NCBI GenBank assembly: GCA_947579665.1
Contig: CANPUZ010000047.1
Coordinates: forward strand, 620,001-684,000
DNA: 64,000 nucleotides
Reading direction: 5' to 3'
Source of the DNA: Sympetrum striolatum
Taxonomy: Eukaryota > Arthropoda > Insecta > Odonata > Libellulidae
Part shown: piece after piece, positions 20,477-31,050 of the stretch
How the letters are laid out: the number at the start of each line of letters is the position of its first letter
Position numbering within the stretch: position 1 is the stretch's first letter
Made by a program: the position numbers and the translations under genes
The notes under the pieces: model-generated
Told to the model about the DNA's origin: nothing
The model's input: only the letters and a program-made list of their open reading frames with translations
Databases searched by the model: none

Positions 20477-21429
20477 CATGTCTAAAATGAAAGAGTCAAT
20501 TGCGTAGCAAAGTTGTCGGAGAGGTTGGTGTAATGATTTGGGATTCTTATTTTAGTTATTCTAGCACACACACATTAGTAATTACACTTCATAAACTCGT
20601 CATTTCCTCAGTATACTCACGATCACTTCCCGTCTGTCTAGGCAGAGCAATTAATCCTTAAAGTGTCGACAACATTATAGTGCCCAAATACGAATGAATA
20701 ATAAATATTTCGAAATAAAATTAATAAGTAATTTATACCTGTGTTTGTGATTTTCTTGTGGATTTTGAGCAAGTTTTGACGGTAGAGATTCTCTAATAAG
20801 AAATCGAACCAAGTATCGTTAAATGCTATTAGATTAAGTGCATGCTTTCTTTATTAGTTGGCGAGAATTTCTGGGAAAACAAATGCTTTGGGGCAGTGGC
20901 GCAGCCAGGATTTTCCAATGGGGGGGTCCGAGAAAACGAAAAATGCCTACCTTACAGGGGCTAGTATATTTATGCCCGCTACTATAATATATATGTAAAT
21001 TCTTTCAAAACTTAAAGTACATTGAAAACAAGAGGATTTTAACGCTTATCTGGCCAACTTATTAAACTTTCCTAGATAGTAGTTTATATTAGTAAACTAT
21101 TGGAAACTTATCATAAGTGTTGTTTGGATTTCTAGTTTGAAAACGTCCAATATCTATTTAAAAGTCATTCTTTTTTTTCTATGCTGAAGTTTTTAGTGTT
21201 GTAGATATACATTTCCCGAGTCTTTGAGAGTTCTTTCTTCCAAGAGGTTGTTGAGGAGGAAAAAATTACTTACGGTTATTTGGTACACGATATAAAACGT
21301 AACATCCACTCATTAGATCCACCACATTGGCAGGCCCATGCTTATTTGAATATCATTCGTTATTAGACTATTTCATCAGCAGATTTTGGAATTTAATTGA
21401 AATTTCGCCTGCCCAGAAAACACCATCAA

Positions 21430-21570
21430 TGTATAACAAGCACACACACACATACACACAGACATAATTCCGAAAATGGTCAAAACGTGTTCTAGGGACC
21501 CCAAAACATGTATTTCCGTTGAAATCTCAAAGTCGATTTTTTTCGTGAAAACAGTACTTTCTCTATACTA
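21430..21570. repeat. Dispersed repeat D, copy 1
   Basis: A (CA)n stretch is followed by CCCCAAAACATGTATTTCCG, then TTGAAATCTC and a tail around ACTTTCTCTATACTACG, ending in GAAGAAAGTAAAA. It recurs at 48735-48875 (CCCCAAAACATCTATTTCCG). Non-coding. Confidence 0.7.
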
Positions 21571-21663
21571 CGTATATGAAGAAAGTAAAAATAATGATAT
21601 GAAGTATACATACAGCTTATTGGACAAGGTTTATATGCGCCGTGTCAGAATTTCGCTACAGGA

Positions 21664-22223
21664 ATCTATGTCTATGTAAGAACCATGCAAGCCGCCATTG
21701 GCGTGTTGCAGGGGGTGCAAGCACCTTGACTCTATTTTCCTAAACGGTTGCTTTCGCGTATAGTTCGCGGAAAAAATGAATTTTTGAAACAATTCGTTGT
21801 AGCATCTATTTCCCTAATCTTTCTGCCAGTATCAGAACGGCCCATATAACAAGATGGTCACATAATATCGGTTACATCATCTGAGAACGTAATTTCTCTG
21901 AACTCATTTAATAAATTTATACTTTGAATTTGTCTTCTATCTTCTAATAATTCACATTCCGCGTCCTGTAACATCTGAGTTACACTCGCTGTTTTATCGT
22001 AGCAATTCTTTACAAATCGTATCTCCTTTCGTTGTACTTTTTCTAAATCCCGAATGATATTTTTGGCGGGGTCCATTTCTCTAAATGCATACTCAAGGTG
22101 AGGCCTAACTAACGCTAAGCAACATCGCTCGCGAACTTTTTCTCCGCTCCTACCGACTATTATTTTAACAAATCCGAGTTTCTTATGTGCTTTCCCACAT
22201 ATATTTCGAATGTGGGCACTCTA
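21664..22223 (-). pseudogene. CR1/L2-like LINE fragment nested in the hAT element
   Basis: On the minus strand it matches the 3' 560 bases of the LINE at 51741-55380, starting at the GAGTGCCCACAT point. Peptides such as RDLEKVQRKEIRFVKNCYD and FREITFSDDVTDIM are nearly identical to the better copy. It ends with the same ACATAGACATAG tail. It is 5' truncated, has stops and lies inside the hAT interior, so it inserted after (or was carried with) that element. Confidence 0.88.
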
Positions 22224-22621
22224 TGATCGATTATTCGTGAAAGAATCTAAAGTTAAATTGGACTAAATGAGGCTTTACTAGAGTGAGTTCTTATATGTAT
22301 GCACCTGAAGATGATGCTATGCATCGAAACCCTGGGTCGTCTGTAGCAATTTCTTCTCTGGTAGTAGTATAAATGAATCTATTCCTTGTCAATTTTCTTC
22401 TTTTAATCTAAAGTTAATTAGATTTGATAACTAAGATATTTTAATAAAAAGAGGATATTTAAATTTAGTAAATACCTAAACTGAAAGATAATAAAAAAGG
22501 GTTCTCAAAAACTATAATTTTTGTTTCAAAACCAAGAATTAAAAGTTTTGAGTAAGAAAATCACGAAATCATTCCATGGATTGCTCAGAATCTCCATTTT
22601 AGTTGTGTCATCAATCTAGAA

Positions 22622-22700
22622 CAGCGGTTCCCAACCGGTGGGTCGCGGAACGGTTACAGGTGGGTCGCGAATAGATCCTGAAACTATCAGAAACCATAGA
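22622..22700 (+). mobile_element. Second hAT-like terminus
   Basis: CAGCGGTTCCCAACCGGTGG followed by GTCGCGG is typical of one end of Charlie-like hAT elements. I could not find its inverted partner within the larger hAT insertion, so its extent is unknown. Confidence 0.5.
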
Positions 22701-25454
22701 ATAAACCATTAAAATGATAAGAAAAATGGTAGCAAATCGAATTGTGTTTTGACTGTTTTCTGGGCTCTTGGCATCTGGACCAGCCAACAGAACCACTACA
22801 TCCCGTTCTTCGTTCGTTTTCAATTATTGCAGGAATAATAGAATGTGCACTTGTCCTTCGATATACTTTTAAGAATAGTTTGAGAATTCGGATTTTTATC
22901 TATTATCAAATGAATAATCCAATATCCAAGCGTGATGACTGACTCGAGTGAGACTTGTCAGCTGCATTGCACGAAACATCTTCTCGAGCTTTCTTAGGAG
23001 TGACCTCAACCTTCGTTTATAAAATTACTCTCCCTAAGAAACAAAAATCTTTATATCAGATGAAATTCTCTGATAGGCTTACAATTAAGCCTGATTTCGT
23101 TATTTATGTATTAGCGATTTGTTTAATTGAATTTTTCTCATACCGAACATTAAAAATTCGGCTGCATTAAAAAATACAGTGGACTCTTGATTATAGTTGA
23201 TATTATATCTAAATTTGCAGAATTAGATTTACATACAAAAGTGAAAAATATGAAGACGTCAACTTAAATTTTATTTAGACTTGGTAATAGTTAGGTGTTT
23301 TAACCTGTAAATAGCTGACGCAAACCAAGTATTACGCACTGAATGTTCAAAGAAATCAACATTTTTCCATGAATTGAAATTTTAAAGGGGCATTGCATGA
23401 CCACGTGGTTGACAGGATAAGTCACGAGATTCGTTGGATTCTATCGCCAGAGAAAAATTGGCTACAGGAAGCTGAGGAATTTAAGTCATAGTTTTAACAG
23501 TATATGGAATTTATTTCGAGTCACCAAGTTACAGTTCCGATAAATCTGTGCGTACCATACGCCTACAATACCTTTCAGCTGACCAATTTGCTTCCAAATT
23601 GGTACATTATTAATAATATCATCGAAAATTAATTTTACTGATATCTTGTATTGCTCCAATACTTTTTCAAATTTCTACGGACATTTGGGTTTTGAATTAT
23701 TTTCGTAAATATACATCAATTTTACAGGTAATCATAAAATAAGGATTAGTATTTTTTCTATCATCACGAATAATGAAGAGTCTACTTTACAGACTTTTAA
23801 TCGTCCAGAATGCTTCATAAAGGAACCTTTGAAATAGTTGCTAAACTCATCTTCAGATGTGCCCTCCGATAACTGCCCTAACATAAGACAATTCTAATTT
23901 ATACATCTAATAATGGTCATTTCACAACAAAAAACCTAACCATTAACTAACGTTTTTTCAATAAAGGTCTCGAGCTATTAGCGGACTGTTAAAACAATTT
24001 TTGGATGTCCATCTGTAACTTATGAAATCCAAACTAAAAATACTTCGAATTGTTCACTGTGAATTTCTCAAAAGCGCTACTCACGAGCCAAGCTTTGCAT
24101 TCACACCATTTAAGCAGTTACATGGAGAAGATCTAACTGAGCTTTTATGAATCTGTTTGTCCCTCAAACGTAATCTTAAAATCTGTTTTCAGGGTGTAAG
24201 TTTCGAATTACTTCTCGAATGTTCCCTTTTATTTTTGCGAGGAGTAAACGAATCAGCACTTTTGAATTTTTCTCATGGGAATCATATCTTATGGTGTGAG
24301 TCATCTAACTAAAGCATAGGCTTAAGAAGTGCACGCGTTGAACGTTGTGTGCGAAACACTCGTATAGTAGCGTCCCATTGATATCGATGTCGGCACTAGG
24401 CCTCTGATCTGCTACCGAAAACATATCCTTAGCTGACATCAGAGCCATATTTACGGGTATGCGAAGCTTTCGCTGAATTTATCAAGCAAACACTAGCTGT
24501 GTATTTGTAAGAATTGCGTGTTGATTTGGGTTTTGTACTCTTCAGCAGAAAAAAAGGACAGAGCTAGTCATTGGACTTGACTCTTGGGGGGGGTTTGAAC
24601 CCCTAAAACCCCCCCCTCGCTGCGCCACTGCTTTGGGGATTGAATGTGCTTGTTTTCAAGGATAAGATTGATGTATCGCATGTTATTTGCTTTTGCATGC
24701 TTTTCTACTGGAATATCAACTGCTTAGAATATTGGAAGCAACTTTATGATCTCCTTATTACCACTCTGCTTTCTGCTTAAAACGCAACTGTTTTTAATTA
24801 CCGCTTACTTAAAACTGAAGCGAGAGACAATGAAATTGATTCTGCACACATTTTTAGAAGCAATTGAAAAGGAATTTAACGAATATTAGCGTAAAACAGA
24901 CTCAGGTTTCGCTCCGTGGTATTCATAAATACGCTTCAAGATGAAATACTGCAAACACGAGCAGGATTCGTAGCCCATCTTCAGGAGACGTGAGGAGAAG
25001 ACATCAAACAAGGAGGGCAAAGAGATGATAGTGAACCAATGGGAAAAGAGGAAGATTTGGGAATCCTAGGGAATTTGGGGCAGTGTGCAAACCATCATCT
25101 CTTAAACTAACTAATGGAATCGAAAACAATTAACTCGCTTTCTATGGCGTTATATTAAGAGAAATGTACATTGAAGAGTTAAATCCACGGTCTGATGCAT
25201 TTTATGTGCAGAAGATGGCGAATTGTTTATTCAGCGTTTTGCCACTTTTTTCTGATCGAAATGTAATATCAAAAGTAGCCAAAATCACATTACGAATATC
25301 ATTACTTTTTTCGAAATAAAAAATTATCTTTTTTTTGAGATTTCGACGAAAACATTAAAATCGTCCTAAATTTATTCTAGTTAAAACTGCAATATTTTTG
25401 CGTGAAAAGATGTCACTTACAAAATAACTAGAACCGAAAATGTATGCAAACGCG

Positions 25455-25745
25455 GTATAGTGCGCTTATTTTATGATTCGTTCGCTTAGTTAATGATTGG
25501 TGAGCTTAGTTAATGTTTTGTGCGCTTGGTTTGTGATTAGCGCGCTTAGTTTATGATAATTGCGCTTAGTTAATGATTTGTGCGCTTAGTTCATGATTGA
25601 CGCTCTTGGTTTGTGATTAATGCGCTTGGTTTCTGATGAGTGCACTTAGTTTATGATCAGTGTACTTAGTTTATGATTAGTGCGCTTAGTTTATGATTAG
25701 TGCGCTTAATTAATGATTTGGGCGCTTAGTTAATGATTAGTGGTT
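25455..25745 (+). repeat. 20-bp minisatellite array (plus orientation), homogeneous
   Basis: About fourteen units of GATTAGTGCGCTTAGTTTAT type with few changes. It lies about 540 bases before the last zinc-finger-gene exon, within the intron. Confidence 0.9.
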
Positions 25746-26285
25746 AGAAGACCTTCCGATAAACCACACCGTGGTCCCATTTGAAGGATATACAAATTCG
25801 GAAAATAAGACAAAATGAATGTTTGCGAGGACGTGGAAAACAGCTTATAAAATCTTTTAAGAAATATATCGTACAAAGTGAGAAAAAGACAGTTATAATA
25901 ACTATTATTCATAGTTAATCAACGGTGACAGTTGGCAGGTTGACTTAATATAACGATAAGAAGCCGTAATTTCTTAATTTCGTGCAGCGGTTTAGCCAAA
26001 AATCGTTGATAAAGCCAAAAGAAAATCGGAAAAATATCAGTTTTTCGGCCATATTTTGTTTAGAAATTGAGGAAACATATTCCTTTTTGTGCTTCGCCCA
26101 TCGCATGCTCATATTTCTAGTCAATGTAGTTCTGCAGCTCTTGTGTTGGTCCACAGGAGGCTGTTGCTTTGTCCGCTTTCTTTGCATCTTAATCTTTTGC
26201 ATGACTTCCCACAGAACGCTTTGTCGGATCTTATCTCCCAGTTATATCTCAACGCATCCTAAAGACGTGTTTCCTCCGATTTCAG

Positions 26286-26543
26286 ACGACGCTGTTGGAT
26301 GCTGCGCGGTCCATTAGAGAGCTGAGGAATGCTGTCGAAGGAATTATGGTCGATTTCGTTCATTGTATTGCTTGTTGTCATCTTTGTGTTCTCGTTTCAA
26401 TTTGCCGCATTTGGTATAGGTGTACGAACATCTGTAGCTATGTGTATACAGCATCTTTACCATGTATTGTGGTATTACATCAAGTACCTTTTATTGAACA
26501 TCACCTTTTATGTACGAGTATGATTTTTGACGTATGTGAATAA
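26286..26543 (+). CDS. MYT1-like: MYT1-like gene, exon F (C-terminus)
   Basis: The acceptor is GATTTCAG before 26286. In the frame that joins the 19217 donor, it reads TTLLDAARSIRELRNAVEGIMV. This closely resembles the very C-terminus of MYT1/MYT1L (a leucine-rich helix ending in an Ala-Val-x-Gly-Ile-x-Val motif, where vertebrate proteins stop). Here the frame continues for about 60 Cys- and Val-rich residues to a stop at 26541-26543, which overlaps an AATAAA at 26539-26544. The true end may be nearer GIMV (an indel or alternative splice), so the last part is doubtful. The first 66 bases are the supported coding part. Confidence 0.72.
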   Translation, partial: TTLLDAARSIRELRNAVEGIMVDFVHCIACCHLCVLVSICRIWYRCTNICSYVYTASLPCIVVLHQVPFIEHHLLCTSMIFDVCE

Positions 26544-27514
26544 ATTTTTACGTAGACGTGATGTGTTATTTTACATACTTAATTTCTAATCCCTTAATTG
26601 AAACGTTCATAGAAAGAATTGTAAGCATTTTTTAAAACTTTTTCGTTATTATATTTGCGTCGATTTGTTTTTTCAATCGCGATGTATGTGAAGGAGTTAT
26701 TAAATATAAAAGAGACGTAAATAAGTAATTTAAGGTACTTAAATTCAAACCAAATGTATGTGCGTTATCTTTAAAATTTTCATTACTTTATTTATATTAT
26801 TATTATGTGATTTTCAATTGCAGACATGGAGCGAAAAGATGATATATGTTAACATAAATGAGTAATTATACGCACTAAATTTCAAACCAAATTTGTGTGC
26901 GTTGATTTCGAAGAACGAACATCTGTTTACAGCAGGAAGTGCGTTGCTAATTCTGCCCTCACTTCCTTGAATTCTCCACGGCTAACATCGATGCCAGGAA
27001 CGTGTTAAAAGGTCTTTGAGGGATCAGAATTGCGTGGGTGAATAGCGGTTCCCCGAAGAATAGCCTCGGAATTTACTTGTTTTTGGGGCAAGCGGTGGAC
27101 TCTCTTTCTCGTGAGGATATGGAGCCTGAATTCACTTTCCAGTAATTCCCGAGATCATGTCCGTGAACTTGGATAAGGTTGGATTTCCATTCACCGGCCT
27201 GAACGTGACCGTTGCTTTTTGGAGAGACCATTTCTTTATTCTCGATCCTCACGCCGTCGACGGCGAGCGCAAATTCCATGACAACGATAATCCAGCCCGT
27301 CTTTTTAGGTGCGACGTCGTTTATTATTGTTGAGTAACGCCGTCCTAGATGGGAGACCATCACCTAGTTGAATGTCTGTTACTGTAAAATGTCTCCCAAC
27401 GGGAATAAAAGAAATTGTTTAAAACTGTACTCTTTTCCTCTTTCCTTATTCTCTTTACCGTCAGCTCGTTCAACGGCGATTGCAATGGAGGCTGAAGATG
27501 TTTTGGGATCCAGC
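26544..27514. other. 3' flank; no gene recognised
   Basis: 26544-26930 is AT-rich and could be 3' UTR or flank. 26930-27420 is GC-richer and has a 96-codon minus-strand frame (27073-27363) without recognisable homology. A GATGGGAGACCA motif near 27350 weakly resembles the 5S rRNA internal promoter, but the rest of 5S is absent. Confidence 0.3.
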
Positions 27515-27640
27515 GGTGGCGAGTTTTGGTGACGATGTTTCACCAAGGTCCAGGGTTCGAATCCCAGCTAACCGGACTTTTCCGGTTAGGGAATGGTCGC
27601 TTGTGTTCCTCTAGTGTTGCGTGTTCGTGATGTATGTATC
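27515..27640 (+). repeat. tRNA-derived SINE-like head with hairpin
   Basis: GGTGGCGAGTTTTGG (A-box-like) is followed at the expected distance by GGTTCGAATCC (perfect box B, 27554-27564). Directly after comes a 9-bp perfect hairpin, CTAACCGGA-cttt-TCCGGTTAG, at 27568-27589. The acceptor stem does not fold, so this is not a functional tRNA. Confidence 0.55.
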
Positions 27641-27644
27641 AACC

Positions 27645-27950
27645 CTTAATTAGTCACGTCAGTAAAAGGTTGTGTAATTAGTCCCGTGGGGTCAAAAAGA
27701 CCCCAAAATACTCTGATATTTTTAAGACCTCTTTCAATGGTAAATCGACAGATTCGATTCATCAAAGTTAATATTTGCTTCTTTAAATTATACGTAACTT
27801 TTTTAATTAAATATCTTTTTCCGCTAATTATTTATCAAATTAAATGTTTAAACATGTACATAAATTGCAGGAAATTATACAATTGATTTTTTTTCCTTTT
27901 AAGAATTAGCCAAAGAGTTTCAAACTTTTGGAACTTATAGAAGAGGGTGA
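27645..27950 (+). repeat. Dispersed repeat E, copy 1
   Basis: About 300 bp collinear with 62636-62950. Shared landmarks are GATTAGTC..CGTC, the TGGGGTCAAAAAGACCCCA hairpin (27687-27705), ATATCTTTTTCCG, and AAATGTTTAAACAT. The start resembles a piggyBac-type terminus, but no second end or TTAA pair is seen. Confidence 0.65.
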
Positions 27951-29954
27951 ATTATTGTGATTTTTATTGCAAAATTACTAAATAACAAAAAGTGGAAATT
28001 TTGGTGGGAATTGATATTAATTGAAAATAATTCAACGAAAATAATTATGAATTTTGGATACCAAAAATGATAGGTTTAAAGATTGTTATAAATTGATGGA
28101 AATTTATAATAAATTACTAAAAAGTTGATATCGGTGATATTTATGACAATCGACTGAAATAAAGCGAAAATGGGAAATTGGATAAAATAATAGCGGAAAT
28201 AAAAATGTTCAAAAGTGGGATTGGGATAATTTTCAGAAAAAAAGGCAACGATAGAAAATTGATAGCAATTGATTCGAAAATAGATATTAAATTATAAAAA
28301 TCGTAAATAAACGGTAAAAATTATGAAAAAGTCAAAAGACCATACATTAAAAAAATGAGGAAATATTCAAATAAAATAGGTATTTGTCAGAGTTTATTAA
28401 TAATCGATGAAAATCTGCAGGATAATAACGAAACTTAATATCGCTCCTTTCGGAAACAAAAGTCAAAATACGGGGCGAGAATCGAAGATCCTCTTTCGAG
28501 TGAAAAGACCAACTGTTTCACTGTAACTCATTCAGCTTCTAAAATATCACCGAATTAATTCAACGATGTCCTCGGTGGGAATTTTAGATAAAAGTAAGTA
28601 TTGTTTTACTGACAGTCCACCGTCCATTGCTACCAAGAGGTCCAGTTCAACGGGATTGAGTACGACTACTAGAAATGATGTCCACCATCTGCATTCCTCA
28701 CCAAAAGAAGATTGTATCAAGGGTCATATTTAAGACGAAAATATCCCTGTCTGGTAGAGAAGACGGGCAACAGGTGCTTCCACTTGTTGCTACGGAGCAT
28801 CATTCATGCTCATGATTCCCTCTCGACCGCATGAGCGATCGTATGAAAAAAAACCTTCCCGATTTACAATTAAACGCTTCCAAGATGTAAAGGAGCAATT
28901 AAATAGGCGCAGTTCATCCGAAATGATCGGGACGGCGGCCGGATAACGAATATTCCGGATAAACCGAAGCTCCCATGATTAACATGCATTTATTTGAGAC
29001 TAACATTTCCTCACCTAGATGAACTTAATGCTCCCAAAAACAATGTTATTTACTCTATTTTTTAGCTGTTTAGTGCAATACAAGACGAGATAAACGGCAG
29101 CGGAAGTCATAGATTCCTGCAGAGGCCCCACTTTCCTTCCTTATTTTCACAGTTAAATTAAAAATTTATAAAGTACGTAACGTGTAATTAGGTGTTTAAC
29201 CTGTGCTATGCAGAAATACTATGCTCAAATTAATTTAGAGACAGAATACAAAGCGGCGTAGATTCGAGCGTACGACGCTCGCTCTCTATTTGGGCTCAAT
29301 CTAGGAAACTAATAAGCTGATCTGATTGATATTTTAGGAAAATCACAGTTAATGTCTGATACTGCACTGATAAAAAAATCAAGACAGTTAAAGAAAGGGA
29401 AGACTCCCTAATCACCTGTGATGCCCGAAAAGGGCCAAAAATGTTGAAAAATATAAACTTTGAGTGCGATGACGTCTTTCAAATTTAAATAATATTTTAC
29501 ACAACTTATTTTCTAACCAAACGGAGCAACTTCAGGGGGGGTATCATGAATGAATTTCTCAAAACAATGTTTTTCCAAATAAATAATGACCACTCAAAGG
29601 TATGAAGAGGTGTCAAAGAGAAAAGAAGTCTCGGTGGGTGCGTTCGGAAAAGTTTGTTCGGATAAACCGGATTCCGGATAAAGCGGATTTCGGACAAATG
29701 GGAGTTCACTGTATGGAATAATATTCTGAGTATAACTCTCATTCTGCCAGCAAAGCATTGAATAAAAATCTTTCATTAATGATATGAAGCATAAAATACT
29801 TTTTCATTCCGACCCAAACGGTACCAAATATCAACAATAATTAGTTATCAACAACTCGTTGACAACCATACCATACAAAATAACACCAATGAACCGAAAC
29901 CAATCATTCAAACATTAAGTTACGAGTGTTTTTAAACACCGAAAAGAAATACAT
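27951..29954. other. AT-rich intergenic DNA with pogo-like remnants
   Basis: 27951-28450 is AT-rich and simple. 28480-29480 is ordinary sequence with no gene. GGATAACGAATATTCCGG near 28941 and CGGATAAACCGGATTCCGGA near 29658, ending in GGAGTTCACTGTA (29702-29714), look like eroded Tigger/pogo-type termini. They are in the same orientation rather than inverted, so no element can be delimited. A similar piece is at 48600. Confidence 0.3.
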
Positions 29955-30290
29955 CATTAACTATACAACTCATCACTTGCTAAGCGCACTCATCACTTGC
30001 TAAGCGCACTAATCACTTACTAAGCGCACTAATCACTTGCTAAGTGCACTCATTATTTGATGAGCTCAATAAGCACTTGATAAGCGTACTCATCACTTGC
30101 TAAGCGCAACTATCACTTGCTAAGCGCACTCATCACTTGCTAAGCGCACTCATCATTTGCTAAGCGTAATTATCACTTGCTAAGCGCACTCATCACTGAG
30201 TGCACTCATCACTTGCTAAGCGCACTCATCACTAATTGCACTCATCACTTGCTAAGCGCACTCATCACTTACTAAGCACATTCATCTAAT
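29955..30290 (-). repeat. 20-bp minisatellite array, most homogeneous
   Basis: About sixteen units of AAGCGCACTCATCACTTGCT with few substitutions. It is flanked on both sides by ACAACTCGTTGACAACCAT (about 29849 and 30301) in direct orientation, with longer similarity including ATAACA.CAATGAAC. Confidence 0.9.
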
Positions 30291-30299
30291 TAACTTAAC

Positions 30300-30949
30300 T
30301 AACAACTCGTTGACAACCATGTCATACATAATAACAGCAATGAACACAAACTGTAACTGTAACAAGATCTCGTGATTCTGTTGCCAGTGATAAGTAAGCA
30401 ATTTAAATTCCTAATGTGTAACCCACCCACTACCAGGATGCATCAATTATGAAATGTCTTCCTTAGTGATCACTCTGCAGATGTATTTAATGCAAATATT
30501 ATCTAAATATAATGTCTGCTTTAAAAATTGCAATGATATATCGGTACTTAATCCCTTGACTTGGTGAGTTTTTTCTGCAGCAAGGGTAGTTTATATTTCA
30601 TAAGTTTTGAATTCAGTAATATATTTTTATGATTTATACGTATGTTGTTATTATTTTTTAAAATTAATATTGCAATATTCAATGTTCTATTTCTCTATTT
30701 ATCCTATAGCATGTATGAATATCTATGTATTTCTTCAATTTATGGTGTATAGATATGTTATGATATTTTTTTATCAATATAGTTTTATTTCATTTTCTAT
30801 TTCCTTATTTATCCTATGAAATGTATGTATTTCTCATGTTTGCTACAGAATTATGGCATTTTATGCTTGGTTAATAAATCTAATCCATAATATATATAGA
30901 TATTATAAATATAAAATATAATAAAAGTGAATGCGTCAAAAAAAAAAAA

Positions 30950-30950
<1 letters not shown>
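30300..30950. other. AT-rich spacer
   Basis: The first part repeats the sequence that precedes the array at 29840-29920. The rest is AT-rich with a chance 70-codon hydrophobic frame (30607-30819). No gene is supported. Confidence 0.4.
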
Positions 30951-30954
<4 letters not shown>

Positions 30955-31012
<58 letters not shown>

Positions 31013-31050
31013 TTATATATATATATATCATATCATCATCATCTTCATCA
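30955..31050. repeat. (TA)n and (ATC)n microsatellite at a LINE 3' end
   Basis: About 70 bases of TA repeat are followed by ATCATCATCTTCATCATCAG. On the minus strand this is the 3' end of the RTE-like LINE. RTE elements usually end in short tandem repeats. Confidence 0.9.

Larger units (their letters stand above)
20894..24630 (+). mobile_element. hAT-type DNA transposon insertion with perfect 8-bp TSD
   Basis: It starts with CAGTGGCGCAGCCAGGATTT at 20894. It ends with GCTGCGCCACTG at 24630, giving 12-bp perfect terminal inverted repeats next to G-rich/C-rich runs. The bases CTTTGGGG occur directly before (20886-20893) and directly after (24631-24638), a perfect 8-bp target-site duplication as expected for hAT. 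The strand is arbitrary. The 3.7-kb interior has no transposase I can read. It contains a nested LINE fragment and another hAT-like end at 22622, so it is a non-autonomous or decayed composite. Confidence 0.9.

Noticed and set aside
22285..22345. Possible hammerhead ribozyme (CTGAAGATGATGC ... TCGAAAC)
   Set aside because: The CUGAUGA core is not intact and no three-helix fold is evident; the motif resembles the end of some retroelements, but no element could be delimited.
25982..26317. 111-codon plus-strand frame overlapping the last exon
   Set aside because: It crosses the splice acceptor and uses a frame that ends early in exon F; the MYT1-like C-terminus is in another frame.
27300..27390. 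5S rRNA-like GATGGGAGACCA motif
   Set aside because: Only the C-box-like stretch resembles 5S; the A box and 5S secondary structure are not present.
28930..29715. Pogo/Tigger element
   Set aside because: The two terminus-like pieces are in the same orientation and no transposase is seen, so they are noted only as remnants.
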